NCBI GenBank assembly: GCA_965221585.1 | Contig: OZ244898.1 | Location: 1,364,001 to 1,428,000 of the forward strand | Source: VXYK01 sp965221585 | GTDB lineage: Bacteria > Actinomycetota > Acidimicrobiia > Acidimicrobiales > Aldehydirespiratoraceae | Length of the DNA stretch: 64,000 bases | Direction: 5' to 3' | In this document: one piece after another, positions 1-8,624 of the stretch | Position numbering within the stretch: position 1 is the stretch's first letter | Layout: each line of letters begins with the position of its first letter | Position numbers and translations under genes: made by a program | Notes under the pieces: generated by a model | What the model was told of the DNA's origin: nothing | The model's database searches: none | Seen by the model: the letters and a program-made list of their open reading frames with translations, nothing else

Positions 1-1
1 G

Positions 2-634
2 CCGCGATCACCCAGAGGCCGCGCTCGCGTAACCAACGAGCGCCTGACCGTCGAGTATCCCGATGCTGAATGCGAACTCGACCATCGGAACGCTTTTGAA
101 CTCCTGGTCGCCACGATCCTGTCGGCTCAGGCGACAGATGTAGGAGTTAACAAGGCGACGCCCGCCCTGTTCGCCCGCTTCCCGGATCCGTGGGCGTTTG
201 CTGAAGTGGAGCCGAGTGAGGTTGAACCCTATGTGAGCACGATCGGGTTGTTCCGACAGAAGTCCAAGAGTCTGGTGAGAATGGCGAACATCCTCGTCGA
301 CGACTATGACGGCGATGTGCCCTCGGCGATGAAGGACCTGGTCCGTCTCCCCGGCGTCGGGCGCAAGACCGCGAACGTCGTCCGCAGCGTCGCGCTGGGA
401 CAACCGGGACTTCCGGTGGACACGCACGTGACCCGCCTTTCGAACCTGTTGGGGCTGACCCAGCAGTCAGACCCTGTCAAGATCGAGCTCGAACTGAACC
501 CGATGGTGCCGGCGTCACAGCGCGGTGATTTCAGTTTGCGCCTGATTCTTCACGGACGCCGAGTTTGCATCGCCCGAAGACCACGATGCGAAGACTGCGT
601 GCTAAACGATTTCTGTCCGTCTAGCCGCCTGTGA
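2..634 (+). CDS. nth: Endonuclease III, 5'-truncated by window edge
   Basis: This is a DNA base-excision-repair glycosylase/AP lyase that removes oxidised pyrimidines. The frame is open to the left edge, so the true start lies outside the window. Visible family landmarks, in order, are LSAQATD near the N-terminal part, the helix-hairpin-helix LPGVGRKTANVV containing the catalytic lysine, and LPVDTHVTRL containing the catalytic aspartate. The C-terminal 4Fe-4S cluster loop has the exact C-X6-C-X2-C-X5-C spacing. All catalytic and cluster residues are intact. The downstream neighbours are a hairpin and the his operon, so it does not look co-transcribed with hisD. Confidence 0.95.
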   Translation, partial: PRSPRGRARVTNERLTVEYPDAECELDHRNAFELLVATILSAQATDVGVNKATPALFARFPDPWAFAEVEPSEVEPYVSTIGLFRQKSKSLVRMANILVDDYDGDVPSAMKDLVRLPGVGRKTANVVRSVALGQPGLPVDTHVTRLSNLLGLTQQSDPVKIELELNPMVPASQRGDFSLRLILHGRRVCIARRPRCEDCVLNDFCPSSRL

Positions 635-769
635 GTTGATTCCGGTCCGCCATTTCTGCCTAAACAGCGCCTTTTTCTCGTTCCTGCAGCGATATATTGG
701 CACTCTGGCCGAGCACCCGCCGCTTGGCCGATTCGGCGATACGAGGGATCCGCCGCCCTGTGTCGCCAT

Positions 770-810
770 GCGGTGGCCTCCGTGCACGGAGGCCACCGCA
801 ATTCTGTTTT
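770..810 (+). terminator. Perfect 30-nt palindrome followed by a T-rich run
   Basis: Positions 770-799 are a perfect palindrome (13-bp GC-rich arms around TGCA). They are followed on the plus strand by AATTCTGTTTT, which resembles an intrinsic terminator. It lies about 135 nt after the nth stop codon. No T-run is present on the minus-strand side, so it suits nth rather than the small minus-strand gene that ends at 848. Confidence 0.6.
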
Positions 811-847
811 ACGGCAGTTCCAAGCCTGAGTGCTGCTCGTCCAGTCC

Positions 848-1039
848 TCAACCCAGGTCACGAGCGACCGATCGCAGTCGGCGTTCGACAGTCACCAGAG
901 CTCTTTCGATCTCGTGCAGCCGTGCCAGAACCGGATCGTCGGGGTCGAAGCGCCTGCGGTCAGCCATCTCGGCGATGCGTTGAGCCACGCCCGACACCAC
1001 GGTCGTGAGCGAGGAGAGTTCGGCCGAATCAGAATCCAT
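848..1039 (-). CDS. Small conserved-looking hypothetical protein, 63 aa
   Basis: The function is not recognised. The short protein has an acidic N-terminus (MDSDSAEL) and a charged, probably helical or coiled-coil C-terminal half (VLARLHEIERALVTVERRLR). No cysteine cluster or membrane helix is visible. It is divergent from hisD, with about 60 nt between the starts. I chose ATG at 1039. A GTG at 1108 would add 23 residues but would overlap the hisD start. There is no convincing Shine-Dalgarno sequence or leaderless -10, so both the start and the gene call are moderate. Confidence 0.5.
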   Translation of the reverse strand: MDSDSAELSSLTTVVSGVAQRIAEMADRRRFDPDDPVLARLHEIERALVTVERRLRSVARDLG

Positions 1040-1098
1040 TGGAGCAGTCTGCCCGTAAATCCACCTGAGCGCCGCACTGCGACCGGTAGCGTGGTGAG

Positions 1099-2388
1099 GT
1101 GCTGACACGGATCGATCTTCGCGATTTCGACGGAGATGTCGCGCAAAGACTGCCTCGGCCGAAAGCCCCCGCGGCAGGACCGGTCGATGTGGTGCGCGAG
1201 ATTCTCCAAGAGGTACAGGAACGCGGAGACAGTGCGGTCCGCGAGTTCACCGAACGGTTCGACGGCGTGAGACTCGACTCATCTGCGGTGGCGCCCACAG
1301 AACTCGTCGGCGCTTTGGAGCGGATCGATCCGCTGGTGCGAACCGCGTTGGAGGCTGCCGCGGCGCGAATCGCCGTCTACCACCGAGCGCAGATGCCCGA
1401 AGATGTGGATGTATCCGGTGCCGGAGTTGTGATCGCGGGTAGGCACCGCCCGGTGCGGCGAGCAGGGTGCTACGTCCCCGGAGGCAGGGCTGCTTACCCG
1501 TCGACCGTGTTGATGACTGCGATCGTTGCGCGCGTCGCAGGAGTGTCGGAGGTGGTCGTGTGCGTACCGCCGGACTCCAACGGCCGTGTCCCGGATGTCA
1601 CTCTGGCGGCCGCAGCCGTGGCAGGTGTGGACGAGGTGTTCGCCGTTGGTGGAGCGCAGGCGATCGCCGCGCTGGCCTACGGCACCGAGACGATCGGCGC
1701 CGTCGATGTGATCGTCGGACCGGGCAACGCCTACGTGGCCGTGGCCAAGCAGGAAGTTGCCGGAATGGTGGGCGTTCCCTCGTCGTTCGCGGGGCCCTCC
1801 GAGGTAGTTGTGGTAGCCGACGGCTCGGTGCCCAGCGAGTTCGCGGCCATCGATCTGATAGTCCAGGCGGAGCACGGACCCGACGGTCTGGCCTGGCTGG
1901 TTACCTGGGACCAAGACTGCGCCGATGAGGTGACAGCAGCGGTGGAGCGCTTGACAGCCGAAGCGCCGCGCCGCGCGGACATAGAGTCAACGCTCGCCGC
2001 TTCTGGCTATGCAGTGCTGTGCTCAGGACCGGACCAGGCAATGGCAGTGTCGAACCACATCGCGCCGGAGCACCTCGAACTCCAGGTTGCCGACACCCGA
2101 GGGCTGCTCGACCTGGTGCGTGACGCAGGTGCGGTGTTCTGCGGTGCCTGGACACCGGCATCGCTAGGTGACTACGTGGCAGGCCCCTCCCATGTTCTAC
2201 CAACCAGCGGCACAGCACGTTTCGCCAGTTCGCTGACGGTGCGCGACTTCATGAAGGACATCCATATCGTGACCGCGGACGAGCAGGGATTCGCGATGCT
2301 CGGCGATCACGTGGAGGCACTGGCCGGTGCCGAGGGTCTCGAAGCCCACGCGGCCTCGATCCGAATCCGCCAGGAGGCGCGTTCGTGA
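1099..2388 (+). CDS. hisD: Histidinol dehydrogenase
   Basis: This enzyme catalyses the last two steps of histidine synthesis, histidinol to histidinal to histidine with two NAD+. At 429 aa it is the usual length. The zinc and catalytic residues fall almost at the E. coli numbering: Gln256 and His259 in QAEHG, Glu324-His325 in PEHLELQV, Asp358 in GDYVAGPSH and His417 near the C-terminus. The GTG start at 1099 lies 6 nt after TAGCGT (1087-1092) with no Shine-Dalgarno, indicating a leaderless mRNA. It is the first gene of hisDCBHAF, and its stop overlaps the hisC start in GTGA. Confidence 0.97.
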   Translation: MLTRIDLRDFDGDVAQRLPRPKAPAAGPVDVVREILQEVQERGDSAVREFTERFDGVRLDSSAVAPTELVGALERIDPLVRTALEAAAARIAVYHRAQMPEDVDVSGAGVVIAGRHRPVRRAGCYVPGGRAAYPSTVLMTAIVARVAGVSEVVVCVPPDSNGRVPDVTLAAAAVAGVDEVFAVGGAQAIAALAYGTETIGAVDVIVGPGNAYVAVAKQEVAGMVGVPSSFAGPSEVVVVADGSVPSEFAAIDLIVQAEHGPDGLAWLVTWDQDCADEVTAAVERLTAEAPRRADIESTLAASGYAVLCSGPDQAMAVSNHIAPEHLELQVADTRGLLDLVRDAGAVFCGAWTPASLGDYVAGPSHVLPTSGTARFASSLTVRDFMKDIHIVTADEQGFAMLGDHVEALAGAEGLEAHAASIRIRQEARS

Positions 2389-3458
2389 ACCCTCAACCTG
2401 CCCCGCGTGAATCTATAGCTCTGATGCAGGGTTACCATTCACCGCAACTAGACGTTGAGGTTCGCCTCAACACCAACGAGAGCCCGGAACCGCCACCTGC
2501 CGAGTTTCGTGAGGCGGTGGCCGAGGCCAGTCGCGCGGTCGACTGGCACCGCTACCCCGACCGCTCGGCGACAGAGCTGCGGACGCGCATCGGTGAACTC
2601 TACGGCGTGGGCCCAACCCGGGTGTTCGCGGCCAACGGCTCCAATGAAGTGCTGCAGACCCTTTTGTTGACCTACGGCGGCGCGGGACGGACCGCAGCCG
2701 TGTTCGAACCGACCTATGCGCTGCATTCTCATCTGGGCAGGGTCACCGGCACTTCGGTGGTGACCGGCGAGCGTGGCCCGGACTTCGCTTTGGACCTCGG
2801 CGAGGTGCAACGTGTCGTCGAATCGCATCTCCCCGATGTGACGTTTCTTTGCTCTCCCAACAACCCCACCGGAGTCGTCGACGATCCCGCTGACGTGAAC
2901 GACGTTTGTCGGCTCGTGTCGGACACCGGCGGGCTGCTCTGTGTTGATGAGGCCTACGGGCAGTTCAGCGAGCAGAGCACCCTGTCTATGCTCGGCGACG
3001 AAGTACCGTTGGTGGTGCTGCGCACGTATTCCAAGACCTGGGCCATGGCCGGGGCACGGCTCGGCTACCTCGTCGGCCCCGAATGGCTCGTCAGCGAACT
3101 CGAGAAAGTGGTGCTGCCCTACCATCTCGACGCCATGACCCAGATCGCCGGAATCCTGGCACTCGACCATCTCGAGGTCATGCAACAGCGAGTGCGCAGG
3201 CTCGTGGCTGAACGCCAGCGCCTGGTGGCGGAGTTGACCGCACTCGGCGTCGAGGTCTGGCCCAGCGGAGCCAACTTTGTGCTGTTCCGCCCCGAGAAGG
3301 TTTCCGGCGAGGTTGTCTGGCAGAAACTGGTCGACCGTTCCGTGCTGGTCCGAAACTGTGCCTCCTGGCCGCGCCTCGACGGATGCCTGCGCGTGACCAT
3401 CGGAACCCCCCAAGAAGATGATCGATTCCTAGAAGCGCTAAGAGAGGTGCTGACATGA
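2385..3458 (+). CDS. hisC: Histidinol-phosphate aminotransferase
   Basis: This is a PLP-dependent fold-type I aminotransferase that converts imidazole acetol phosphate and glutamate to histidinol phosphate. It is 357 aa. The substrate-pocket motif NNPTG lies at about 159-163, the cofactor aspartate in CVDEAYG at about 188, and the Schiff-base lysine at about 217 in TYSKTWAMAGARLGY. The GTG start overlaps the hisD stop by 4 nt, indicating translational coupling. The 3' end overlaps hisB by ATGA. The position inside a his operon supports the histidinol-phosphate assignment over other class-I/II aminotransferases. Confidence 0.96.
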   Translation: MNPQPAPRESIALMQGYHSPQLDVEVRLNTNESPEPPPAEFREAVAEASRAVDWHRYPDRSATELRTRIGELYGVGPTRVFAANGSNEVLQTLLLTYGGAGRTAAVFEPTYALHSHLGRVTGTSVVTGERGPDFALDLGEVQRVVESHLPDVTFLCSPNNPTGVVDDPADVNDVCRLVSDTGGLLCVDEAYGQFSEQSTLSMLGDEVPLVVLRTYSKTWAMAGARLGYLVGPEWLVSELEKVVLPYHLDAMTQIAGILALDHLEVMQQRVRRLVAERQRLVAELTALGVEVWPSGANFVLFRPEKVSGEVVWQKLVDRSVLVRNCASWPRLDGCLRVTIGTPQEDDRFLEALREVLT

Positions 3459-4069
3459 GCAATTCCGAGCAGAACTCCGGTGGGCGCGCCGGCACCACCA
3501 GCCGAGTCACAAAGGAGACGGCGATCGAGATCACCCTCGACCTCGACGGCCGTGGTGACACAGAGATAGCCACGGGCCTGCCTTTCTTTGACCACATGCT
3601 CGATCAGCTAGGTCGACACGGATCGTTCGATCTCAACATTGAGGCCACCGGCGACTTGAGTATCGACGCGCACCACACGGTTGAGGACGTCGGAATCGCC
3701 CTCGGCGAGACCTTCGCTGACGCGCTCGGAGACAAGCGTGGCGTGCGCCGCTTCGCCTCAAACGTGGTACCGCTCGACGAGGCCGCGGTGGAGATCGTGC
3801 TCGACCTGTCCGGACGTCCGTTCTTCCACTATGAAGTCGACTTCCCCGGAGAGAAGATCCTCGGGGACCCGCCCTTCGATCCTCAGCTGATGGAGGAGTT
3901 CTGGCGGGCGTTCGTGACATCTGCTGGCGTGACCCTGCACATTGTCGGGCAAAGAGGGAAGAACACGCACCACATCGTCGAGGCCATGTTCAAAGGCGTG
4001 GCCCGGTCCCTGCGCGATGCCGTGAAAGTAGAGGGAGACGTGTTGCCGTCGACCAAAGGCACGCTGTGA
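3455..4069 (+). CDS. hisB: Imidazoleglycerol-phosphate dehydratase
   Basis: This enzyme dehydrates imidazoleglycerol phosphate to imidazole acetol phosphate using a di-manganese centre. At 204 aa it is the monofunctional form without the N-terminal phosphatase domain of enteric HisB. The two metal-binding histidine motifs of the duplicated fold are visible: FFDHML with DAHHTVED in the first half, and LHIVGQRGKNTHHIVEA in the second. The first ~18 residues are Ser/Gly/Asn-rich and probably disordered. It overlaps hisC (ATGA) and hisH (GTGA). Confidence 0.97.
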   Translation: MSNSEQNSGGRAGTTSRVTKETAIEITLDLDGRGDTEIATGLPFFDHMLDQLGRHGSFDLNIEATGDLSIDAHHTVEDVGIALGETFADALGDKRGVRRFASNVVPLDEAAVEIVLDLSGRPFFHYEVDFPGEKILGDPPFDPQLMEEFWRAFVTSAGVTLHIVGQRGKNTHHIVEAMFKGVARSLRDAVKVEGDVLPSTKGTL

Positions 4070-4710
4070 CGGCGCCTGGCGACAAGCCGCTACTGGCGGT
4101 TCTCGACTACGGCATCGGCAATCTGCACTCGGCCCAGAAGGGTTTCTCCCATGTGGGTGCCGAGGCGATCCTTACCGCTGATCGGGGGCTGATCAGCGAC
4201 GCTTGCGGTGTCGTGCTTCCCGGTGTGGGAGCATTCGGCCCCGCCATGAGGGCGCTGAGAGCAGCGGGTCTCGACGAAGTAGCGATGGATCGCATCGACG
4301 CGGGCGTCCCATTCTTCGGCATCTGCATCGGCATGCAGATGCTGTTCACCGGTTCAACCGAAGCACCCGATGTGGCAGGGCTCGGAGTCTTTCCGCAGCA
4401 GGTGGAGCTGCTGCCCGACACGGTCAAGCGTCCGCAGATCCAGTGGAACAAGCTCGATGTGGTCAAGGACCACCCGATGCTTACCGATCTCGACGACGAA
4501 GCCTGGGTCTACTTCGTTCATTCCTATGCACCTCCTGGCGGCGAGGAAGTCATCGCCACCTGCGACTACGGCGGACCAGTCACCGCCGCGGTGGCACGTG
4601 ACAACGTCTGGGCCGCGCAGTTCCACCCCGAGAAGTCGGGTGCGGTGGGCCTGCGTATCCTGGCGAACTTTGTGGCATACGCCGGCGACGCGGCGAAAGT
4701 CGCGGCCTGA
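4066..4710 (+). CDS. hisH: Imidazole glycerol phosphate synthase, glutaminase subunit
   Basis: This class-I glutamine amidotransferase subunit feeds ammonia to HisF in the PRFAR-to-IGP step. It is 214 aa. The catalytic triad is intact: Cys87 in FGICIGMQ, and His187 and Glu189 in QFHPEKSG. The oxyanion loop PGVGAFG is at 52-58. The GTG start overlaps the hisB stop, and the stop overlaps the hisA ATG in TGATG. Its partner hisF is two genes downstream in the same operon. Confidence 0.97.
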   Translation: MTAPGDKPLLAVLDYGIGNLHSAQKGFSHVGAEAILTADRGLISDACGVVLPGVGAFGPAMRALRAAGLDEVAMDRIDAGVPFFGICIGMQMLFTGSTEAPDVAGLGVFPQQVELLPDTVKRPQIQWNKLDVVKDHPMLTDLDDEAWVYFVHSYAPPGGEEVIATCDYGGPVTAAVARDNVWAAQFHPEKSGAVGLRILANFVAYAGDAAKVAA

Positions 4711-5438
4711 TGGACCTCTATCCGGCGATCGATCTTCGTGACGGCAAGTGTGTTCGTCTGCTACAGGGCGACTACGCACGCGAAACCGTCTATGGCGATG
4801 ACCCGGTGGCCCAAGCTCAGGCCTTTGTTGAAGCCGGTGCACGCTGGATCCATGTTGTCGACCTCGATGCGGCGCGCACCGGGGTGCCGGAGAACCGCGG
4901 GATCGTCGCGGCGATCGCCGAGGCAGTACCGGTGCCAGTGCAAACCGGCGGGGGAGTACGCAGCACCGACGCGGCCCGGGCGCTCTTCGACGCAGGAGTG
5001 GAGCGAGTGGTGATCGGCACAGCCGCACTGAAGACCCCCGACCTCGTGGTTGGTCTCGCCCGCGAGAATCGTGTGGCTGTTGGGCTGGACGCCAAGTCGG
5101 GCGAGGTTGCCACCGACGGCTGGCTCGTCGGCTCAGGTCGAAGCGTGGCTGATGTCGCTCGTTCGTTCGCGGATGCCGGAGTCGACGCCTTTGTGGTGAC
5201 CGACATCGGCAGAGACGGCACGCTCGGCGGCCCCGATGTCGCCGGACTCGCTGAGATTCTTGCCGTGACGCACACCGATGTGATCGCCAGTGGGGGAGTG
5301 GGCAGCCTTGACGACCTCCGAGCACTGGCCCGAATCGAGGTGGAGGGCAGGCGACTCAGCGGAGTGATCGCCGGGAAGGCGCTGTACGAGGGTCGAATGG
5401 ATGTGGCCTCCGCCGTGGCCGCACTGGCGCGGGGTTGA
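4710..5438 (+). CDS. hisA: ProFAR isomerase (HisA)
   Basis: This (βα)8-barrel enzyme isomerises ProFAR to PRFAR. It is 242 aa, with catalytic Asp8 (AIDLRDG), Asp127 (GLDAKSG), Thr164 and Asp169 (VVTDIGRDG) at the standard positions. The loop-1 sequence RLLQGDYARETVYGDDP is like ordinary HisA and unlike the QGEAGSE loop of actinomycete PriA, which also performs the TrpF reaction. A separate trpF at 11520 agrees with this being HisA-only. The ATG overlaps the hisH stop by one base. Confidence 0.93.
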   Translation: MDLYPAIDLRDGKCVRLLQGDYARETVYGDDPVAQAQAFVEAGARWIHVVDLDAARTGVPENRGIVAAIAEAVPVPVQTGGGVRSTDAARALFDAGVERVVIGTAALKTPDLVVGLARENRVAVGLDAKSGEVATDGWLVGSGRSVADVARSFADAGVDAFVVTDIGRDGTLGGPDVAGLAEILAVTHTDVIASGGVGSLDDLRALARIEVEGRRLSGVIAGKALYEGRMDVASAVAALARG

Positions 5439-6217
5439 TGACCTTGCGAGCAATCCGGATCATCCCCTGTCTCGATGTCGATGCCGGCAGGGTGGTCAAG
5501 GGCGTCAACTTCGTGGACATCCGCGATGCCGGTGACCCGGTTGAACTGGCGGCTCGCTACGACGCCCAGGGAGCCGATGAACTCGTGTTCCTCGACATCA
5601 CCGCCTCATCGGACCAACGCGACACCACCGTTGCAATGGCTCGCGCGGTCGCCGAGCAGGTGTTCATTCCCTTCACCATCGGTGGTGGAATCCGCACAGT
5701 CAACGATGCCCGTGCGCTGTTGAAAGCCGGGGCCGACAAGGTGAGCGTCAACACCGCGGCGGTGAGGCGACCGATGCTGATCAGCGAGATCAGCAAAGAG
5801 TTCGGAGCGCAATGCTGTGTGGTGGCGATAGACGCCCGCCGTGTCACCGACGGCAGCGACGATGCCTTCGAGGTCTACACCCACGGCGGAAGGACCCGCA
5901 CCGGCATCGACGCGTTGGTGTGGGCGCGGGAGGTACAACGCCTTGGGGCCGGCGAGATTCTGCTGACCTCGATGGACACCGACGGCACCAAGGACGGATT
6001 CGATATTCCTCTAACCGCCGCGGTCACCGCCGCGGTCAACATCCCGGTGATCGCCAGTGGAGGGGTGGGGACGCTGCAACACCTCGTCGAAGGAGTGACC
6101 GACGGTGGTGCCGACGCGGTGTTGGCGGCGAGCATCTTTCATTTCGGTGAACACACGGTCGCGGACGCCAAACGGGTACTCGCCGCCAACAACGTCGTCG
6201 TCCGTCCCCCGAACTGA
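5438..6217 (+). CDS. hisF: Imidazole glycerol phosphate synthase, cyclase subunit
   Basis: This (βα)8-barrel cyclase pairs with HisH and produces IGP plus AICAR. Catalytic aspartates are Asp13 (IPCLDVDAG) and Asp132 (VVAIDARRV). Phosphate-binding loops TIGGGIRT and VIASGGVG are visible. I chose ATG at 5438, which overlaps the hisA stop in TGATG like the hisH/hisA junction, rather than the preceding in-frame TTG at 5435. The protein is 259 aa. It is the last his gene of this operon. Confidence 0.96.
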   Translation: MTLRAIRIIPCLDVDAGRVVKGVNFVDIRDAGDPVELAARYDAQGADELVFLDITASSDQRDTTVAMARAVAEQVFIPFTIGGGIRTVNDARALLKAGADKVSVNTAAVRRPMLISEISKEFGAQCCVVAIDARRVTDGSDDAFEVYTHGGRTRTGIDALVWAREVQRLGAGEILLTSMDTDGTKDGFDIPLTAAVTAAVNIPVIASGGVGTLQHLVEGVTDGGADAVLAASIFHFGEHTVADAKRVLAANNVVVRPPN

Positions 6218-6261
6218 TCTTCAGCGTCATCAACGACCGGCTTGACCGCTAGCGTGGCTCT

Positions 6262-6618
6262 GTGGCTTCCAAGGCAAAGCAGAACGGTGACCTCGCGGGC
6301 GACGACGGGCTTCCGGTCAAGATGCTCAACGACCGGATCCTGGTATCGCTCGGTGAGGCGGAGGGGGAGCGTCGATCATCGGGAGGAATCCTGATCCCGG
6401 CGACCGCGCAGGTCGGCAAGCGGTTGTCGTGGGCTGAGGTCGTGGCCGTGGGCCCCAATGTCCGCAATCTCGAGACCGGCGACCAGGTGCTGTTCAACCC
6501 CGAGGACCGCTACGAGGTCGAGGTCCGGGGATTCGACTACATCATCCTGCGCGAACGCGACATCCACGCGGTCGCCGCCGAACGCCTCGACGAGGGCTCA
6601 ACCGGGCTCTACCTGTGA
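6262..6618 (+). CDS. GroES (Cpn10)-like protein
   Basis: It is recognised as Cpn10 fold from VKMLNDRILV, SSGGILIPATAQ (mobile-loop and β-hairpin region), AEVVAVGP and GDQVLFNPED. At 118 aa it is longer than a typical ~97-aa GroES, with a ~16-residue polar N-terminal extension and a C-terminal tail after the last β-strand. No groEL is nearby, so it may be a paralogue with a divergent role rather than the housekeeping co-chaperonin. GTG at 6262 follows TAGCGT (6250-6255) by 6 nt, so it appears to have its own leaderless promoter after hisF. Confidence 0.8.
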   Translation: MASKAKQNGDLAGDDGLPVKMLNDRILVSLGEAEGERRSSGGILIPATAQVGKRLSWAEVVAVGPNVRNLETGDQVLFNPEDRYEVEVRGFDYIILRERDIHAVAAERLDEGSTGLYL

Positions 6619-6640
6619 TCCGGCGTGGGAGCAGCCTGCG

Positions 6641-8092
6641 CTAAGGGTGTAAAGGGCTGCGTTGGTCTGCCCAGCGGACCTCTGACTCCAGTTGGCGAGC
6701 GACCTGCAGCAGCAGGTGCTCCTTGCCGTAGGCGGCGACCAACTGGATGCCGATCGGCAGCCCCGTGCTCGAACGGGAAAGCGGAAGCGAGATCGCCGGT
6801 TGTCCGGTGGTGTTGAAGGGCGCGGTGAGGGTCGAATAGGCCAAGGTGGTGAGCACCGCCGACTTTCGGTCTGGGTTGTCCGCAGACATCTCACCGAGTT
6901 TCGCGGGGGGTCGCAGACAGGTCGGCGCCAACAGCAGGTCGTGTCCGTCTGTCCACCACTGCGCCATCGAGCGCCTGAAGGTCATCGCCGCGTCGGCGCT
7001 GCGGGACAGCTCCAAAGCCGGCATCTGGCGGCCTCGCTGCGCCAGCATCCAGGTCATCGGCTCAACGTCATCCTCAGTGATCTCACGGCCTAGCCACTCG
7101 CCGAACTGTTCCAACGAATGGGCCACCCCCACAGCCCATGCCGGGCCGAATGAACCGATCAACTCCTCGTCGTGCAGCACCGCCGGTGAGTCGTCGTCGA
7201 CGGCGTGGCCAAGCCGCTCCAGCAGAGCGCCCGTCTGCTGTACCGCTGAAGCTACTTCCGGGTCGATGGCTACATTGCTGCGGATCGAGTCGGTCAGCAT
7301 GCCGATCCGCAACCTAGGGGGCGATTGGTTGATCATCTCCGCATACGGCGCTGGGGGAGGGGGCGCAACCACGCCGTCGCCGGGGAACGGTCCAGCGGTG
7401 GCGTCCAGGATCGCCGCCGAGTCACGCACGGTGTGGCAGACAACGTGTTGGACGCTGTTGCTCCACTCGTCGTTGTGTGGACCCTGGGAGATGCGCCCCC
7501 GACTGGGTTTGAGGCCGACCAGACCGCACATCGCGGCCGGGATCCGGATCGATCCGCCACCGTCGCTGGCGTTGGCGGCGGGGAGCATTCCGGCGGCCAC
7601 CGCGGCCGCTGCGCCCCCCGACGAACCGCCGGGGCTGCGGGACAGGTCCCAGGGGTTGCGGGTGGCCCCATAGGACAGCGGCTCGGTGGTGGCCGCCAGC
7701 CCCATCTCGGGGCTGTTGGTGCGCCCGCACAGCACGAAACCGGCTCGACGGTAGGCCTTGGTGATGTTGGCGTCGAACGAGGCCGTGTGGCGGGCATTCT
7801 TGAGGCCGAGGACTCCTAGATGGAACGGGTCGCCCTCAGAACACGGCCAGAGGTCTTTCAGCAGCATCGGGACTCCGCGGAAGGGTCCGTCTGGGAGCTC
7901 TGACTGCGCTACGGCCCGAGCCTTCTCGAACGTCGGCTGGATCACGGCGTTGATCTGCGGATCGATCCGCTCGATGCGGTCGATGGTGTCGTCTATCAAC
8001 TCAACCGGGCTGATCTGGCGGGTCCGCACCAGCTTGGCGAGACCCACAGCGTCGACGCGGGCGATATTGGAACTGTCGGGAGTGTCAGCCAT
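6641..8092 (-). CDS. Amidase signature-family hydrolase
   Basis: This belongs to the amidase signature family (Ser-cisSer-Lys triad), which hydrolyses amides. The substrate cannot be read from sequence. Landmarks are the lysine in PMLLKDLWP, the serine-rich motif SRSPGGSSGGAAAAVA, and DGGGSIRIPAAMCGLVGLKPSRGRIS. A GatA role is unlikely because no gatB or gatC is nearby. The open frame extends upstream to 8314, but ATG at 8092 lies 7 nt after TAGAGT (complement of 8100-8105) and begins at MADTPDS, giving 483 aa. It is divergent from hisI and convergent with the GroES-like gene. Confidence 0.88.
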   Translation of the reverse strand: MADTPDSSNIARVDAVGLAKLVRTRQISPVELIDDTIDRIERIDPQINAVIQPTFEKARAVAQSELPDGPFRGVPMLLKDLWPCSEGDPFHLGVLGLKNARHTASFDANITKAYRRAGFVLCGRTNSPEMGLAATTEPLSYGATRNPWDLSRSPGGSSGGAAAAVAAGMLPAANASDGGGSIRIPAAMCGLVGLKPSRGRISQGPHNDEWSNSVQHVVCHTVRDSAAILDATAGPFPGDGVVAPPPPAPYAEMINQSPPRLRIGMLTDSIRSNVAIDPEVASAVQQTGALLERLGHAVDDDSPAVLHDEELIGSFGPAWAVGVAHSLEQFGEWLGREITEDDVEPMTWMLAQRGRQMPALELSRSADAAMTFRRSMAQWWTDGHDLLLAPTCLRPPAKLGEMSADNPDRKSAVLTTLAYSTLTAPFNTTGQPAISLPLSRSSTGLPIGIQLVAAYGKEHLLLQVARQLESEVRWADQRSPLHP

Positions 8093-8203
8093 GGCCGAGA
8101 CTCTAGAGCCCTGCCCTCCGACAGGCGGAGTCGAGTGACAGCAGCGCGACTCGCTGAATATCCGCGGACGTTCGGCAGGGGCTGGCACGTAAGCTAGGCG
8201 GCT

Positions 8204-8620
8204 ATGAGCAAGGATGGAGCCGCCCTCGAAGAGGGGCTTTCGGTCGAACTCGACTTCGACAAGGTCGCCAAGATCGGCCGGGCTGGGCATCAAGTCGTCC
8301 CGGTGGTGCTTCAAGACGCCGACTCCGGCGAGGTCCTGTTCATCGGCTACGCCGACGAGCAGGCCTACCGGGCGACGCTCGAACGACGCTCCGCCGTGCT
8401 GTACTCGACCTCACGCCAACAGCTGTGGCACAAGGGGGCAACCAGCGGGGACACTCTCGAGGTGGTCGAGGTGAAGGTCAACTGTGAGCAGAACAGCCTG
8501 CTCTACCGGGTCCGCAAGACGGGCACAGGCGTCTGCCACACCACAGACGAGAACGGCAATACCCGCCCGACCTGCTACTACCGCACCGTGACCGGTCCAG
8601 ACTCGCTCGTGTTCGGGTGA
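8204..8620 (+). CDS. hisI: Phosphoribosyl-AMP cyclohydrolase
   Basis: This opens the purine ring of PR-AMP, the third histidine step. It is 138 aa with no HisE domain fused. Recognisable blocks are ADEQAYRATLERR, STSRQQLWHKGATSG, and the cysteine ligands in VNCEQNS, GVCHT and PTCYYR. The usual Asp-x-Asp-x-Asp metal segment reads N-C-E-Q-N here, so it belongs to a variant subgroup or binds Mg differently. TAAGCT (8190-8195) lies 8 nt before the ATG. It is followed after 4 nt by trpE, linking His and Trp synthesis on one transcript. Confidence 0.9.
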   Translation: MSKDGAALEEGLSVELDFDKVAKIGRAGHQVVPVVLQDADSGEVLFIGYADEQAYRATLERRSAVLYSTSRQQLWHKGATSGDTLEVVEVKVNCEQNSLLYRVRKTGTGVCHTTDENGNTRPTCYYRTVTGPDSLVFG

Positions 8621-8624
8621 GGAG

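Noticed and set aside
4354..5325. 323-codon minus-strand open frame across hisH-hisA
   Set aside because: It is antisense to two coupled his genes and very Arg-rich, a typical shadow frame.
4710..5438. PriA (bifunctional HisA/TrpF) assignment
   Set aside because: Loop 1 is HisA-like, and a complete trpF with its catalytic pair is present at 11520.
6641..8092. GatA subunit of the tRNA-dependent amidotransferase
   Set aside because: The amidase signature alone cannot show this, and no gatB or gatC genes are nearby.
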